Source: CAZFAP01 sp964516325
GTDB taxonomy: Bacteria; Auribacterota; JABMQX01
Assembly (NCBI GenBank): GCA_964516325.1
Contig: CAZFAP010000056.1
Span: forward strand, 1-26,089
Reading direction: 5' to 3'
Length of the DNA stretch: 26,089 bases
Shown: one piece after another, positions 1 to 7,441 of the stretch
How positions within the stretch are numbered: position 1 is the first letter of the stretch
Layout: each line of letters begins with the position of its first letter
Program-made: the position numbers and the translations under genes
Notes under the pieces: generated by a model
The model's input: the letters and a program-made list of their open reading frames with translations, nothing else
What the model was told of the DNA's origin: nothing
Databases searched by the model: none

Positions 1-554
1 TGTCCGCGGCCGCCAAGGGGATGGATAGGACGATGGCGGACTATATCGGAATGCTCGCAACGGTGATGAACGGGCTGGGTCTCCAGGAAGCGCTCGAGAA
101 AATCAGCGTTCCGACGCGAGTCCATAGCGCAATAGAAATCAAGCAGGTCGCGGAGCCGTTCATCCTCCGGAGGGCCATCAAGCAACTGCAAAACGGCATG
201 GTCGTCATTTTCGTGGGAGGGACCGGAAACCCCTTCTTCTCCACCGACACAACGGCCTCGCTGCGAGCCATTGAGGTGGGCGCCGATGTTGTCCTCAAGG
301 CCACCAGAGTGGATGGCGTGTACTCCTCGGACCCGGAACTGGACACCAATGCGGAAAAGTTCGATGAGTTGACCTACCTGGAGGTCATAGACAGACGCCT
401 CAAGGTTATGGACAGCACCGCCATAACTCTGAGCATGGACAATAATATTCCAATTGTGGTCTTCGATTTGAACCAAGCAGGCAATCTCAAGAGGATTGTT
501 TTGGGAGAAAAGGTCGGAACCATCATCAGGGGTGTAAGCCATGCCTCTCGATAA
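1..554 (+). CDS. pyrH: UMP kinase, C-terminal part (5' end outside window)
   Basis: Cytoplasmic UMP kinase phosphorylates UMP to UDP in pyrimidine nucleotide synthesis. The window starts inside the gene; the first whole codon in frame is at 3. The visible 183 or so residues carry the bacterial PyrH signature GGTGNPFFSTDT and the following LRAIEVGADVVLKATRVDGVY block of the amino-acid-kinase fold, and they end in a typical PyrH C-terminus. The bacterial enzyme is about 235-245 residues, so roughly a quarter is missing at the N-terminus. The last 14 bases overlap frr, the usual bacterial order pyrH-frr, which implies co-transcription and coupled translation. The call is secure. Confidence 0.96.
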   Translation, partial: SAAAKGMDRTMADYIGMLATVMNGLGLQEALEKISVPTRVHSAIEIKQVAEPFILRRAIKQLQNGMVVIFVGGTGNPFFSTDTTASLRAIEVGADVVLKATRVDGVYSSDPELDTNAEKFDELTYLEVIDRRLKVMDSTAITLSMDNNIPIVVFDLNQAGNLKRIVLGEKVGTIIRGVSHASR

Positions 555-1101
555 GCTCCTCCGAGAAACCAAGGCGAAGATGGACAAATCCGTCGAGTTT
601 GTTCATAGCGAATTTGCGACCATCCGGACAGGAAAAGCGTCCCCCGCGTTGGTCGAAAATATCGCTGTGGATTACTACGGCGCCAAAACCCGACTGCGGG
701 AGTTAGCGAACATTTCGACCCCGGAGCCGCGACTGGTCGTCATCCATCCCTGGGACCCGGGCGCCGTCGGAGCGGTCATCAAGGCGATTGAGCAATCCAG
801 CCTCGGCGTTACCCCCATTAGCGATGGGAAGAACATCCGAATCCCCATCCCCGAGTTGAGCGAGGACCGTAGAAAGGACCTCATTAAGCTGGTCAAGAAA
901 ATCGCCGAGGATGGCAAAGTCGCGCTCCGCAACATTCGTCGCGCCGCCAACGAGGAAGTGAAGCGGATGCGAAAGGAAGGGATTCTGCCCGAAGACGCGA
1001 GTTTTCATGAGGAGAACGAGGTTCAGAAGCTCACCGACGAGCACGTTGAGAAGATCGAGGAGATTCTGAAACACAAAGAAGCCGAGATATTGGAGGTCTG
1101 A
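541..1101 (+). CDS. frr: Ribosome recycling factor
   Basis: This 186-residue protein has the normal length of ribosome recycling factor, which splits post-termination ribosomes together with EF-G. Family hallmarks seen are the N-terminal FATIRTGKASPALVENI stretch, the VDYYGAKTRLRELANISTPE domain II entry, the IPIPELSEDRRKDLIKLVKK hinge, and the charged C-terminal helix with RNIRRAANEEVKRM. The ATG at 541 lies within the last codons of pyrH (14-base overlap), so translation is probably coupled. No clear intrinsic terminator with a T-run was seen in the 200 bases that follow. Confidence 0.97.
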   Translation: MPLDKLLRETKAKMDKSVEFVHSEFATIRTGKASPALVENIAVDYYGAKTRLRELANISTPEPRLVVIHPWDPGAVGAVIKAIEQSSLGVTPISDGKNIRIPIPELSEDRRKDLIKLVKKIAEDGKVALRNIRRAANEEVKRMRKEGILPEDASFHEENEVQKLTDEHVEKIEEILKHKEAEILEV

Positions 1102-1262
1102 TCCGTCCCGCAAAAGAGGGGAAAAGCTCCTTTGGCATCGTCCGCGGGGAGTCAAGCGGTGCTTTCGCAAGACACACGCCCATGACCCGCACGTAGTGCT
1201 TGTGGGACATGTCCCTGTCGGCAGAAACCTCTTCTCCCTGAGATCGCGACGATTCAAACCTA

Positions 1263-1291
1263 TTGACGGTAAGGCGTGTTTCGCCTACCAT
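1263..1291 (+). promoter_or_regulatory. Probable sigma-70 promoter for tRNA-Lys
   Basis: TTGACG at 1263-1268 is followed after exactly 17 bases by TACCAT at 1286-1291, putting the start of transcription about 2-4 bases before the mature tRNA end at 1301. The -35 box matches consensus at 5 of 6 positions and the -10 at 4 of 6. Position right before a tRNA supports it; no other evidence. Confidence 0.5.
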
Positions 1292-1300
1292 GATACCAAG

Positions 1301-1373
1301 GGGCCGGTAGCTCAGGCGGCAGAGCAATGGCCTTTTAAGCCATGGGTCGAAGGTTCGAGTCCTTCCCGGCTCA
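1301..1373 (+). tRNA. tRNA-Lys (anticodon UUU)
   Basis: A full cloverleaf can be drawn. The acceptor stem pairs GGGCCGG (1301-1307) with CCGGCTC (1366-1372), with one G-U pair. The D arm is GCTC/GAGC, the anticodon stem ATGGC/GCCAT with loop CTTTTAA (anticodon TTT), and the T arm GAAGG-TTCGAGT-CCTTC. The discriminator base is A at 1373. The 3' CCA is not encoded. No intron. Confidence 0.95.
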
Positions 1374-1404
1374 CAATACTCTCCGTTTTCGCCCCAGCGG
1401 CTTT

Positions 1405-1436
1405 AACCGCAGAGAGCGCTGAGTTCGCAGAGAAGG
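1405..1436 (+). repeat. Copy 1 of a 9-nt periodic CGCAGAG intergenic repeat
   Basis: The tract reads as consecutive degenerate 9-base units of the type NNCGCAGAG (AACCGCAGAG, then AGCGCTGAG, then TTCGCAGAG). A similar tract in the opposite orientation lies at 9443-9469. Just downstream, about 1465-1479, TCTGCGGCCTCTGT resembles an inverted partner. The tract sits between the two tRNA genes and no protein reading is convincing. Confidence 0.5.
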
Positions 1437-1606
1437 GCGACGTCGTGTCAGGGGTTCTACAGGTCTTCTGCGGCCTCTGTACTGAAAATCGGCGCCACGC
1501 AGCCCGCGTTTTCATCGTCTCCCGGCGAACGAAGTTCATGAGCGACTGCGGTGGAGAGAGGGGTTCTCAGTCGAAGTCCACAAAGAATAAGACATAGCAA
1601 CACGGC

Positions 1607-1680
1607 GACCCTATCGTCTAGCCTGGTCAGGACACCGGGTTTTCATCCCGGCAACACGGGTTCAAATCCCGTTAGGGTCG
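1607..1680 (+). tRNA. tRNA-Glu (anticodon UUC)
   Basis: The acceptor stem pairs GACCCTA (1607-1613) with TAGGGTC (1673-1679) perfectly. The D arm follows as GTCT/GGAC, the anticodon stem is CCGGG/CCCGG with loop TTTTCAT (anticodon TTC), and the T arm is ACGGG-TTCAAAT-CCCGT. The discriminator is G at 1680 and CCA is not encoded. One more C-G pair can extend the acceptor stem outward, a minor ambiguity about the ends. It lies 233 bases after tRNA-Lys. Confidence 0.95.
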
Positions 1681-2002
1681 CTTTCGTTCTCTCTCCCGCA
1701 ACTCACACCGGCGCCGACCCCGGAAAACACTTGGCCTTCCAGAAGGAATTTTGCGAAAGTCGTCTCGTGACACCGGCCCTTTCCCGCAGGCCGCGCCGTG
1801 CCCCCACGGGATGCGGCGCCCTGAACGAACTCAACCGAATCGGAAGGTTCCGTTTCTGCGGACTCTTCAGACGATATGGCGTGGCGCGACGGACGGCGGC
1901 AAGCGTGTTCTCAGTGTCCATGTCCGCAAAGCCAGCCGGAGTCGCTGGAGGCTGTCGGGTCTGGCTCAGCGAAAGTCGTGTCGGAACATGGGAGGCGGAA
2001 AA
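1681..2002. other. Intergenic stretch between tRNA-Glu and uxaA-like gene
   Basis: About 320 bases with no convincing gene. An open frame runs into the downstream dehydratase from 1751, but its translation has no family resemblance and starts with no ribosome binding site, so I regard it as chance read-through. No promoter of good quality and no T-run terminator were seen. Confidence 0.5.
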
Positions 2003-3502
2003 GTGGCTGCACGAGTGTTGAAGATTCACGAGAGCGATAACGTCGCCGTAGCCCTGGCGCCGGTGGCCAAGGGGGAGCCCGTCTCGGCGGATGGGGCTGT
2101 CCTGGTTGCTCAGGATAGGATTCCGAGGGGACATAAGGTTGCCATTCGGGATTTGGCGGAAGGCGACAGCGTCATCAAGTACGGTCACGTCATCGGCCGC
2201 ACGACGCAGGGGGTGGCGGCTGGGTCGTGGGTCCATTCCCACAATCTGAGGACATGCCTCGACGAGACCGTCTCCTACACTTACAGCCCGTTCTCCGCTC
2301 CTCCGGAATCGCCACGCGGGGAAATCCCCACGTTCCCTGGGTACAAAAGAAGAAGCGGTCGGGTCGCCACGCGGAACGAAATCTGGATCATCAACACCGT
2401 CGGGTGCGTGAACGCCTCGGCTGAAAAAATCGCCAGTCTGTGCCGGGAGACGTTCCGCCACCCGAACGTGGATGGAATCTTCTCCTTCCCTCATCCCTAC
2501 GGATGCAGCGAGCTCGGGGATGATTTGGTGAAGACCCGAAAAATTCTCGCGGGACTCATGAAACATCCGAATGCAGGAGGCGTTGTTCTGCTCGGACTGG
2601 GGTGCGAGCGCAATCGAGTTAGCGGGCTGATAGAGGCTGCCGCGGGAGTGGACGAAAAAACGTTGCGAGTGATTGACTCCCAGTCGGCAGCCGATGAGGT
2701 CCAGGAAGGGGTGAATGCCGTCGGGGAACTATTCGACATCATCAAAAACGACCGCCGGGAAGAATGTCCGATTTCGGAACTCGTCCTGGGTGTGAAATGC
2801 GGCGGCTCCGACGGGCTTTCCGGAATCACCGCCAATCCGCTCGTGGGGAGAATCACCGACTTCATTACCGCTTGCGGCGGCAGGGTCTTGCTCAGCGAAG
2901 TCCCGGAGATGTTCGGGGCGGAACACCTCCTCATGAACCGAGCCAGGGATGAGACCGTCTATCGGCAGATTGTCAGAATGATTGGCGATTTCAAAGAATA
3001 CTTCCGGAGGCACAATCAGCCAATCTATGAGAACCCGTCGCCGGGCAATAAGGAAGGAGGGCTCACGACGCTCGAGGAGAAGTCTCTCGGCGCCATTCAG
3101 AAGGGCGGAACGGCTGCAATCACGCAGGCTCTCGATTACGGGGAACAGGGTACCGAGCGCGGACTCGTGCTCCTGAAGGCGCCAGGGAACGATGCTGTGT
3201 CCGGGACGGCATTGGTCGCCAGCGGGGCGACGCTGTTACTCTTCGCGACAGGGCTGGGAACGCCGCTGGGTTTTCCGGCGCCAACCGTGAAGATCTCCTC
3301 GAACACGGAGCTGTTCAAGAAAAAGCCGAACTGGATAGACTTCGACGCCGGAGCAATCGCAGATAGCTCGGCGATAATAGATTCGCTTACAGAGGATTTG
3401 CTCGAGACCATCATTCAAGTTGCCTCGGGGCACAGAAAAGCGAAGAATGAGACCTATCCTTCCAGGGAAATTGCCATCTGGAAGGATGGAGTTACAGTGT
3501 AA
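2003..3502 (+). CDS. uxaA: UxaA-family altronate/galactarate dehydratase
   Basis: Predicted cytoplasmic sugar-acid dehydratase of the altronate hydrolase / galactarate dehydratase family. The N-terminal 95 or so residues form the SAF (UxaA small) domain with RGHKVAIRDLAEGDSVIKYG and the metal-site-like GSWVHSHNL. The large domain follows with IINTVGCVNASAEKIA, FPHPYGCSELGDD, LGLGCERNRV, GVKCGGSDGLSGITANPLVG and LSEVPEMFGAEHL. The C-terminal half carries the usual PGNDAVSGTALVASGATLLL run. Both halves are present in one chain (499 aa), normal for fused UxaA. I chose the GTG at 2003 because GGAGG (1991-1995) sits 7 bases before it; the ATG at 1988 is in frame but has no ribosome binding site. 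Substrate (altronate versus galactarate or another aldarate) cannot be read from sequence. It probably shares a transcript with the isomerase-like gene 90 bases downstream. Confidence 0.88.
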   Translation: MAARVLKIHESDNVAVALAPVAKGEPVSADGAVLVAQDRIPRGHKVAIRDLAEGDSVIKYGHVIGRTTQGVAAGSWVHSHNLRTCLDETVSYTYSPFSAPPESPRGEIPTFPGYKRRSGRVATRNEIWIINTVGCVNASAEKIASLCRETFRHPNVDGIFSFPHPYGCSELGDDLVKTRKILAGLMKHPNAGGVVLLGLGCERNRVSGLIEAAAGVDEKTLRVIDSQSAADEVQEGVNAVGELFDIIKNDRREECPISELVLGVKCGGSDGLSGITANPLVGRITDFITACGGRVLLSEVPEMFGAEHLLMNRARDETVYRQIVRMIGDFKEYFRRHNQPIYENPSPGNKEGGLTTLEEKSLGAIQKGGTAAITQALDYGEQGTERGLVLLKAPGNDAVSGTALVASGATLLLFATGLGTPLGFPAPTVKISSNTELFKKKPNWIDFDAGAIADSSAIIDSLTEDLLETIIQVASGHRKAKNETYPSREIAIWKDGVTV

Positions 3503-3592
3503 GATGCGCCGGAGTCGGAGGTATCATCTAACTCAGAACCTCATTGAGCAACGACATACAGCATGCTGGTAATCAAGAAGAGAGGAGAAGCC

Positions 3593-4540
3593 ATGAGCAC
3601 GCATAGCAATCAGAATGTACCCGGACCGAGAAGCGTCACTCGGCGCGAAATCTTCGCTGGCATGGCGGGGGCAATGGGAACTCTCAGCCTCGCAAAGCTC
3701 GCCGAGTCCGAAGAAACCAAAAAAGAAGCCCGAGCTGTGACGCGGGGCAGAATCAATCAATCCGTCGCATCCTGGTGCTTCGAGAACTACTGGGACCTGG
3801 ACAAGACCTGCCAGATCGCCAGGCAGCTCGGCTGCAAGAGCATCGAACTGGTCCCGCCGGAGAACTGGGCGACGCTCAAGAAATACGGTCTGGTCTGCGC
3901 TCTTGTGTCCTCTCACATGTTCGTCCGAGGCATGAACAATCCCCTCCATTGGAAGGAGTGCCTCAGCACAATGGAAAAGGCGATTGACGACGCGGCGGAG
4001 GCCGGTTTCAAAAGCGTCATCACCTTCACGGGCTACGGCGATACGTCCGGCGAGGAGAAAGGGAGCAAGGTTGATCCAGAGGAGGGGGCGAAGAACTGCG
4101 TCGAAGGATACAAAAAGATTATCGGACACGCCGAGAAGAAGAAAGTGAATCTGTGCCTCGAGCAGCTAAACACGCGAGATGACACTCATCCGATGAAGGG
4201 GCATCCGGGCTACCAGGGCGACCACGTGGACTACTGCATGGACATCATCAAGAAAGTCGGCTCCCCGAACATGAAGCTCCTGTTCGATGTCTATCACGTC
4301 CAGATTATGGACGGCGACTTAGTTCGGCGGGTCAAGCAGTGCGGCGAGTACATCGGACACGTCCATGTGGCGGGCTGCCCCGGCAGAGGCGAACTCGACC
4401 AGAATCAGGAGATCAACTTTCCCCCCGTCATGCGGGCGCTCATAGACATCGTCTACAAAGGCTTCGTCGGGCACGAGTTCATCCCGACGCGCGACCCGCT
4501 GGAGGGCCTTACCGAAGCGGTCAAGCTCCTCGACGTGTGA
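3593..4540 (+). CDS. Tat-exported hydroxypyruvate-isomerase-like TIM-barrel protein
   Basis: A 315-residue protein of the sugar-phosphate isomerase/epimerase (AP-endonuclease 2-like) TIM-barrel superfamily, closest in pattern to hydroxypyruvate isomerase (Hyi). Supporting motifs are LCLEQLNTRDD with the metal-ligand Glu, LLFDVYHVQIMDGDL with Asp and His ligands, GHVHVAGCPGRGELD and GHEFIPT near the end, in the Hyi order. The first 40 or so residues form a twin-arginine leader (SVTRREIFAGMAG). Reported Hyi enzymes are cytoplasmic, so an exported form is unusual but common in heterotrophic Planctomycetota-type genomes. ATG 3593 is preceded by GAGGAG at good spacing; an upstream in-frame ATG at 3563 lacks one. 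It follows the UxaA-like gene on the same strand, suggesting uronate or sugar-acid breakdown. The actual substrate is unknown. Confidence 0.82.
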   Translation: MSTHSNQNVPGPRSVTRREIFAGMAGAMGTLSLAKLAESEETKKEARAVTRGRINQSVASWCFENYWDLDKTCQIARQLGCKSIELVPPENWATLKKYGLVCALVSSHMFVRGMNNPLHWKECLSTMEKAIDDAAEAGFKSVITFTGYGDTSGEEKGSKVDPEEGAKNCVEGYKKIIGHAEKKKVNLCLEQLNTRDDTHPMKGHPGYQGDHVDYCMDIIKKVGSPNMKLLFDVYHVQIMDGDLVRRVKQCGEYIGHVHVAGCPGRGELDQNQEINFPPVMRALIDIVYKGFVGHEFIPTRDPLEGLTEAVKLLDV

Positions 4541-4651
4541 GCGGCTCCGCGGGTGAAGGGGAAGTGTGTCCGAGCGTGGGGCCGCCCTGCTTGACCGACC
4601 GTTATGTGCGCCTTCCCCTGCAAGGGCGTGACTGGCGCGTCCCGGAAACCG

Positions 4652-6046
4652 CTATTTGCTTTTGAACGGCCCGCGGATACTGATGAGGTCGGTTCGGGTG
4701 CGGCCACTCTCGGTGATTCTCGACAGGGTGTAAACGGTGCCGTCTTTTCCGACGGCGATGGAGTTGACGTAAGCCGGTCGTTCGCCATTCTCGAAGAATA
4801 TGGCGCCCTGGTCGGTGTACTTACCGGTCGGGATGTCGTGCGTGATGAGGTGGAGGTTCTCCATCCCTTTCGATTCGCCCATGGCGGTTTTGGCTTTGCC
4901 GGTGACCCTCTTCCCCTCCACATAGACGGGTCCGCCGGTAAGATAATGGAGCGTTCGCCCGTCGGGACCGAGGGCAAAGCCGAGGTATCCGTAGCTGAAC
5001 TGGTCGTACATTCCGCTTCGCTTGGAGGGCAGAGACGTGAGTCGCTCGATGACTTCCACCCGCGGAATCCGGGGATCGAAACGGAAGAGATAGCCGGAAT
5101 TCCCGTGCACGCCATAGACGGCTTTCTGCGATTCGCACCAGACCGTCTGCCGCCAGTTATATCCCATGTGACCGGGCGATGTGGGGTCGTACAGCCCGAA
5201 GTAATCCTTCCTCATGTCGTCCCCCTCGACGATTTCGATGAAATCCCGGTCGTACCTGTAACGAAGAATTACGCCGTCGCCGGTCGTGAAATAGACGGAG
5301 CCGTCGTCGGGGTTGACAACGAGGGAGCGGCAAAGCGTGCGGTACTCTTCGCCCTTCCCATTTTCGCCGAGTCTCGAGGTCGGACCGAGGTCTTTCATGT
5401 CTTTCGTCGTTAGGTCATAGCGGATGAAAAATCCGGTTGGCCAGGTGAGCCCGTAGAGCCGACCCCGCCGGGTGTCCATGGTCATGGAGAGAATCCCCTC
5501 GCCGTGAGGCGACTTTGCCAGCTCCTCGAATTTCCCGCTGGACATGTCGTGCGACAGAAAATGGCCACCCGGATAGGGCTTATACCCGGGCGGCGGCACG
5601 CCGATCTTCTCCATTCCGTCCACGATGCTATAGTAGCCGACGTGGGTTGCGAAATAGAGCTTGCCGTTGGACTCCACGAAGTTCACATGGGACTTCCCCT
5701 GAACAATCGTCTTCAACCCCTTCTCCCCGCAGGCTTCCGTGATGTCGCCAAGACGCCGGATTTTGTCGGCAGCCGGGTCGTAGGAGAACATCTGCGCCCC
5801 GACCTCGAACGATTCCGATGACAAGACGTAATAGATTTTGCCGTCGCTCCCCGTGCCCATCCCGTTGTAGGTGTCGTGCGCGAGGTCGAACCCGGAATTG
5901 TACGTGCGCGCAGTCAGCCGGGGTGTCGAAGCGAGAACTTCCGACTCGTTCGCAGGAACGGCATCCCTCAAACCGCAAACCGCAAGCGCAATCGCCACGG
6001 AAAGCAGCAAACCATAAGGTCGCCAGGCGCTCGTTGTCTCTTTCAT
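4652..6046 (-). CDS. Secreted beta-propeller-like protein of unknown function
   Basis: A 464-residue protein that starts with a Sec-type signal peptide: MKETTSAWRPYG, then a hydrophobic run LLLSVAIALAVCGL and a likely cleavage near AVPANES. The rest is made of repeated strands with patterns such as GSDGKIYYVLSS, SNGKLYFATHVGYYS, RRGRLYGLTWPTG, DDGSVYFTTGDG, SQKAVYGVHGNSGYLFRFDP and KDGTVYTLSRI, spaced as the blades of a six- or seven-bladed propeller. I cannot assign an enzyme or ligand. ATG 6046 is chosen because the signal peptide starts there; frame-open sequence upstream overlaps the aminotransferase gene. It is the last of three closely spaced minus-strand genes (28 bases after the aminotransferase), so probably co-transcribed and possibly acting on the same extracellular or periplasmic material. 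Confidence 0.75.
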   Translation of the reverse strand: MKETTSAWRPYGLLLSVAIALAVCGLRDAVPANESEVLASTPRLTARTYNSGFDLAHDTYNGMGTGSDGKIYYVLSSESFEVGAQMFSYDPAADKIRRLGDITEACGEKGLKTIVQGKSHVNFVESNGKLYFATHVGYYSIVDGMEKIGVPPPGYKPYPGGHFLSHDMSSGKFEELAKSPHGEGILSMTMDTRRGRLYGLTWPTGFFIRYDLTTKDMKDLGPTSRLGENGKGEEYRTLCRSLVVNPDDGSVYFTTGDGVILRYRYDRDFIEIVEGDDMRKDYFGLYDPTSPGHMGYNWRQTVWCESQKAVYGVHGNSGYLFRFDPRIPRVEVIERLTSLPSKRSGMYDQFSYGYLGFALGPDGRTLHYLTGGPVYVEGKRVTGKAKTAMGESKGMENLHLITHDIPTGKYTDQGAIFFENGERPAYVNSIAVGKDGTVYTLSRITESGRTRTDLISIRGPFKSK

Positions 6047-6074
6047 TACTTGAGTTCCATGATTGAAAGTTTGG

Positions 6075-7415
6075 CTATGCGGCAGGTTGACGAGCGAACT
6101 CGCCCGCGTGAGCCTGAACTTTTCTGACCGCTTCCGCAATCTGCTCCATGTCGCTCCTTGGACCGAGCAGCATGCTCTGCGCCAGCCAGACCGCTTCCGT
6201 GCAGAGCCGGTCATTCTCCGGGCACTCGTTTCGGTTCTCCCATCCAGCGATTCGCTGTTTGGAGTAGATTGCCTGATAGCCGCGCGATTGAAGGGTGTTC
6301 TTTAGGAAAGGTTCCTTATTGAGGGGCGAGTATCCGCCCCACGCCGGAATGCCTTCTGCGCCGAACGCCTTGAGAAACGTCGCACGCGGCAGGTCCGCGA
6401 AATGCTCCTTTTTGTATCGGAACATGTACAGATGGTAGGCGTTCCGAGTGCAGCCTTCGTACATCTTTTCCGGGAGGATTCCGGGTATCTCGCGCAGCAT
6501 CCTCGTGAGGTATTGCGCATTCTGCTCGCGGGTTCTCGACTGCTCCTCGACTCGTGTCATCTGCGCCATCAGGAGCGCCGCCTGAAACTCCGTCATCCTC
6601 AGGTTCGCCCCCCGCATATAATAGTTGAAGTCGTACCCGACGTTCTTTCTGCCGCGGCTGTTGTTGTGAAAGGCGTAGCATTTTTCGACCAGGTCTTCGT
6701 CGTTCGTGAGGATGGCGCCTCCCTCGCCCGAGTTCAGGTTTTTGCTCGCTTGGAAACTGAAGCACCCTGTCTCTCCGAGCGTTCCCGCCTTTCGGCCTCG
6801 CCACTCCGCCAAATGCGATTGGCACGTATCCTCGACAACGGGCACTTTGTGCTTCCGCGCGACCGCGAGGATCGCATCCAGGTCCGCGACGTTCCCGCCG
6901 AGATGAACCGGCATGATAGCAGCAGTGTGATCGTTGATCGCGGCTTCAATCTTGGAGGCATCCATCTGAAACGTTTCTGGGTCGGTGTCCACGAACACGG
7001 GAAGCGCATTGAGCAATAGGATGACGTTGACGCATGCGACGAAGGTGTATGGCGGGAGGATGACTTCATCCCCCGCCTCGACGCCCAGCGCGCACAGGGA
7101 AGTAAACAGCGCGCTCGTCCCGTTCGCAGTCGCCAGACAGAACTTTGCCCCGGTCATTTTCGCGTAGGCTTCCTCGAAGCGGTTCACGGTGTCGCCGTAG
7201 CCGCGAAACCATTTGCCGCTTCGCAGGACGCCCATCACCGCCTGCTCGTCTTTCTCATCGAATACCGGCCACGACGGGAAGGGACCCGTCCGAACCGGCT
7301 TACCGCCGAGGAGCGCCGGCTTTTCGGTCTGGGCATGTCCACCTCGTAGCATCAACCCAACGCCTGCCGCCGTGGTGGCGGCAAGAAAACGACGACGGCT
7401 AAGCTGGCTACTCAT
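6075..7415 (-). CDS. DegT/DnrJ/EryC1/StrS-family aminotransferase with Tat signal
   Basis: A 446-residue fold-type I PLP aminotransferase of the DegT/DnrJ/EryC1/StrS family, which typically transaminates nucleotide-linked keto-sugars. Seen are GDEVILPPYTFVACVN, the DTDPETFQMD segment, PVVEDTCQSHLAEWRG with the PLP-ring Asp, and the Schiff-base lysine in SFQASKNLNSGEGG, followed by GYDFNYYMRGANLRMTEFQAA. The N-terminus is a clear twin-arginine leader, SQLSRRRFLAATTAAGVG, with cleavage likely after GGHAQ. The ATG at 7415 has GAGG upstream; longer open frame upstream has no family match. An exported version of a normally cytoplasmic PLP enzyme is odd; Tat export of a folded, cofactor-loaded enzyme would explain it. 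It lies 26 bases after the ceramidase-like gene and 28 before the propeller gene. Confidence 0.88.
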   Translation of the reverse strand: MSSQLSRRRFLAATTAAGVGLMLRGGHAQTEKPALLGGKPVRTGPFPSWPVFDEKDEQAVMGVLRSGKWFRGYGDTVNRFEEAYAKMTGAKFCLATANGTSALFTSLCALGVEAGDEVILPPYTFVACVNVILLLNALPVFVDTDPETFQMDASKIEAAINDHTAAIMPVHLGGNVADLDAILAVARKHKVPVVEDTCQSHLAEWRGRKAGTLGETGCFSFQASKNLNSGEGGAILTNDEDLVEKCYAFHNNSRGRKNVGYDFNYYMRGANLRMTEFQAALLMAQMTRVEEQSRTREQNAQYLTRMLREIPGILPEKMYEGCTRNAYHLYMFRYKKEHFADLPRATFLKAFGAEGIPAWGGYSPLNKEPFLKNTLQSRGYQAIYSKQRIAGWENRNECPENDRLCTEAVWLAQSMLLGPRSDMEQIAEAVRKVQAHAGEFARQPAA

Positions 7416-7441
7416 GTCAGTCCTCTTTTCTGCGCGCCTTG

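Noticed and set aside
703..1257. Minus-strand frame of 184 codons over frr
   Set aside because: It overlaps most of frr, has no family resemblance and arises from codon bias of the true gene.
1751..2002. N-terminal extension of the UxaA-like protein
   Set aside because: The added residues match nothing in the family, and the GTG at 2003 has an ideal ribosome binding site.
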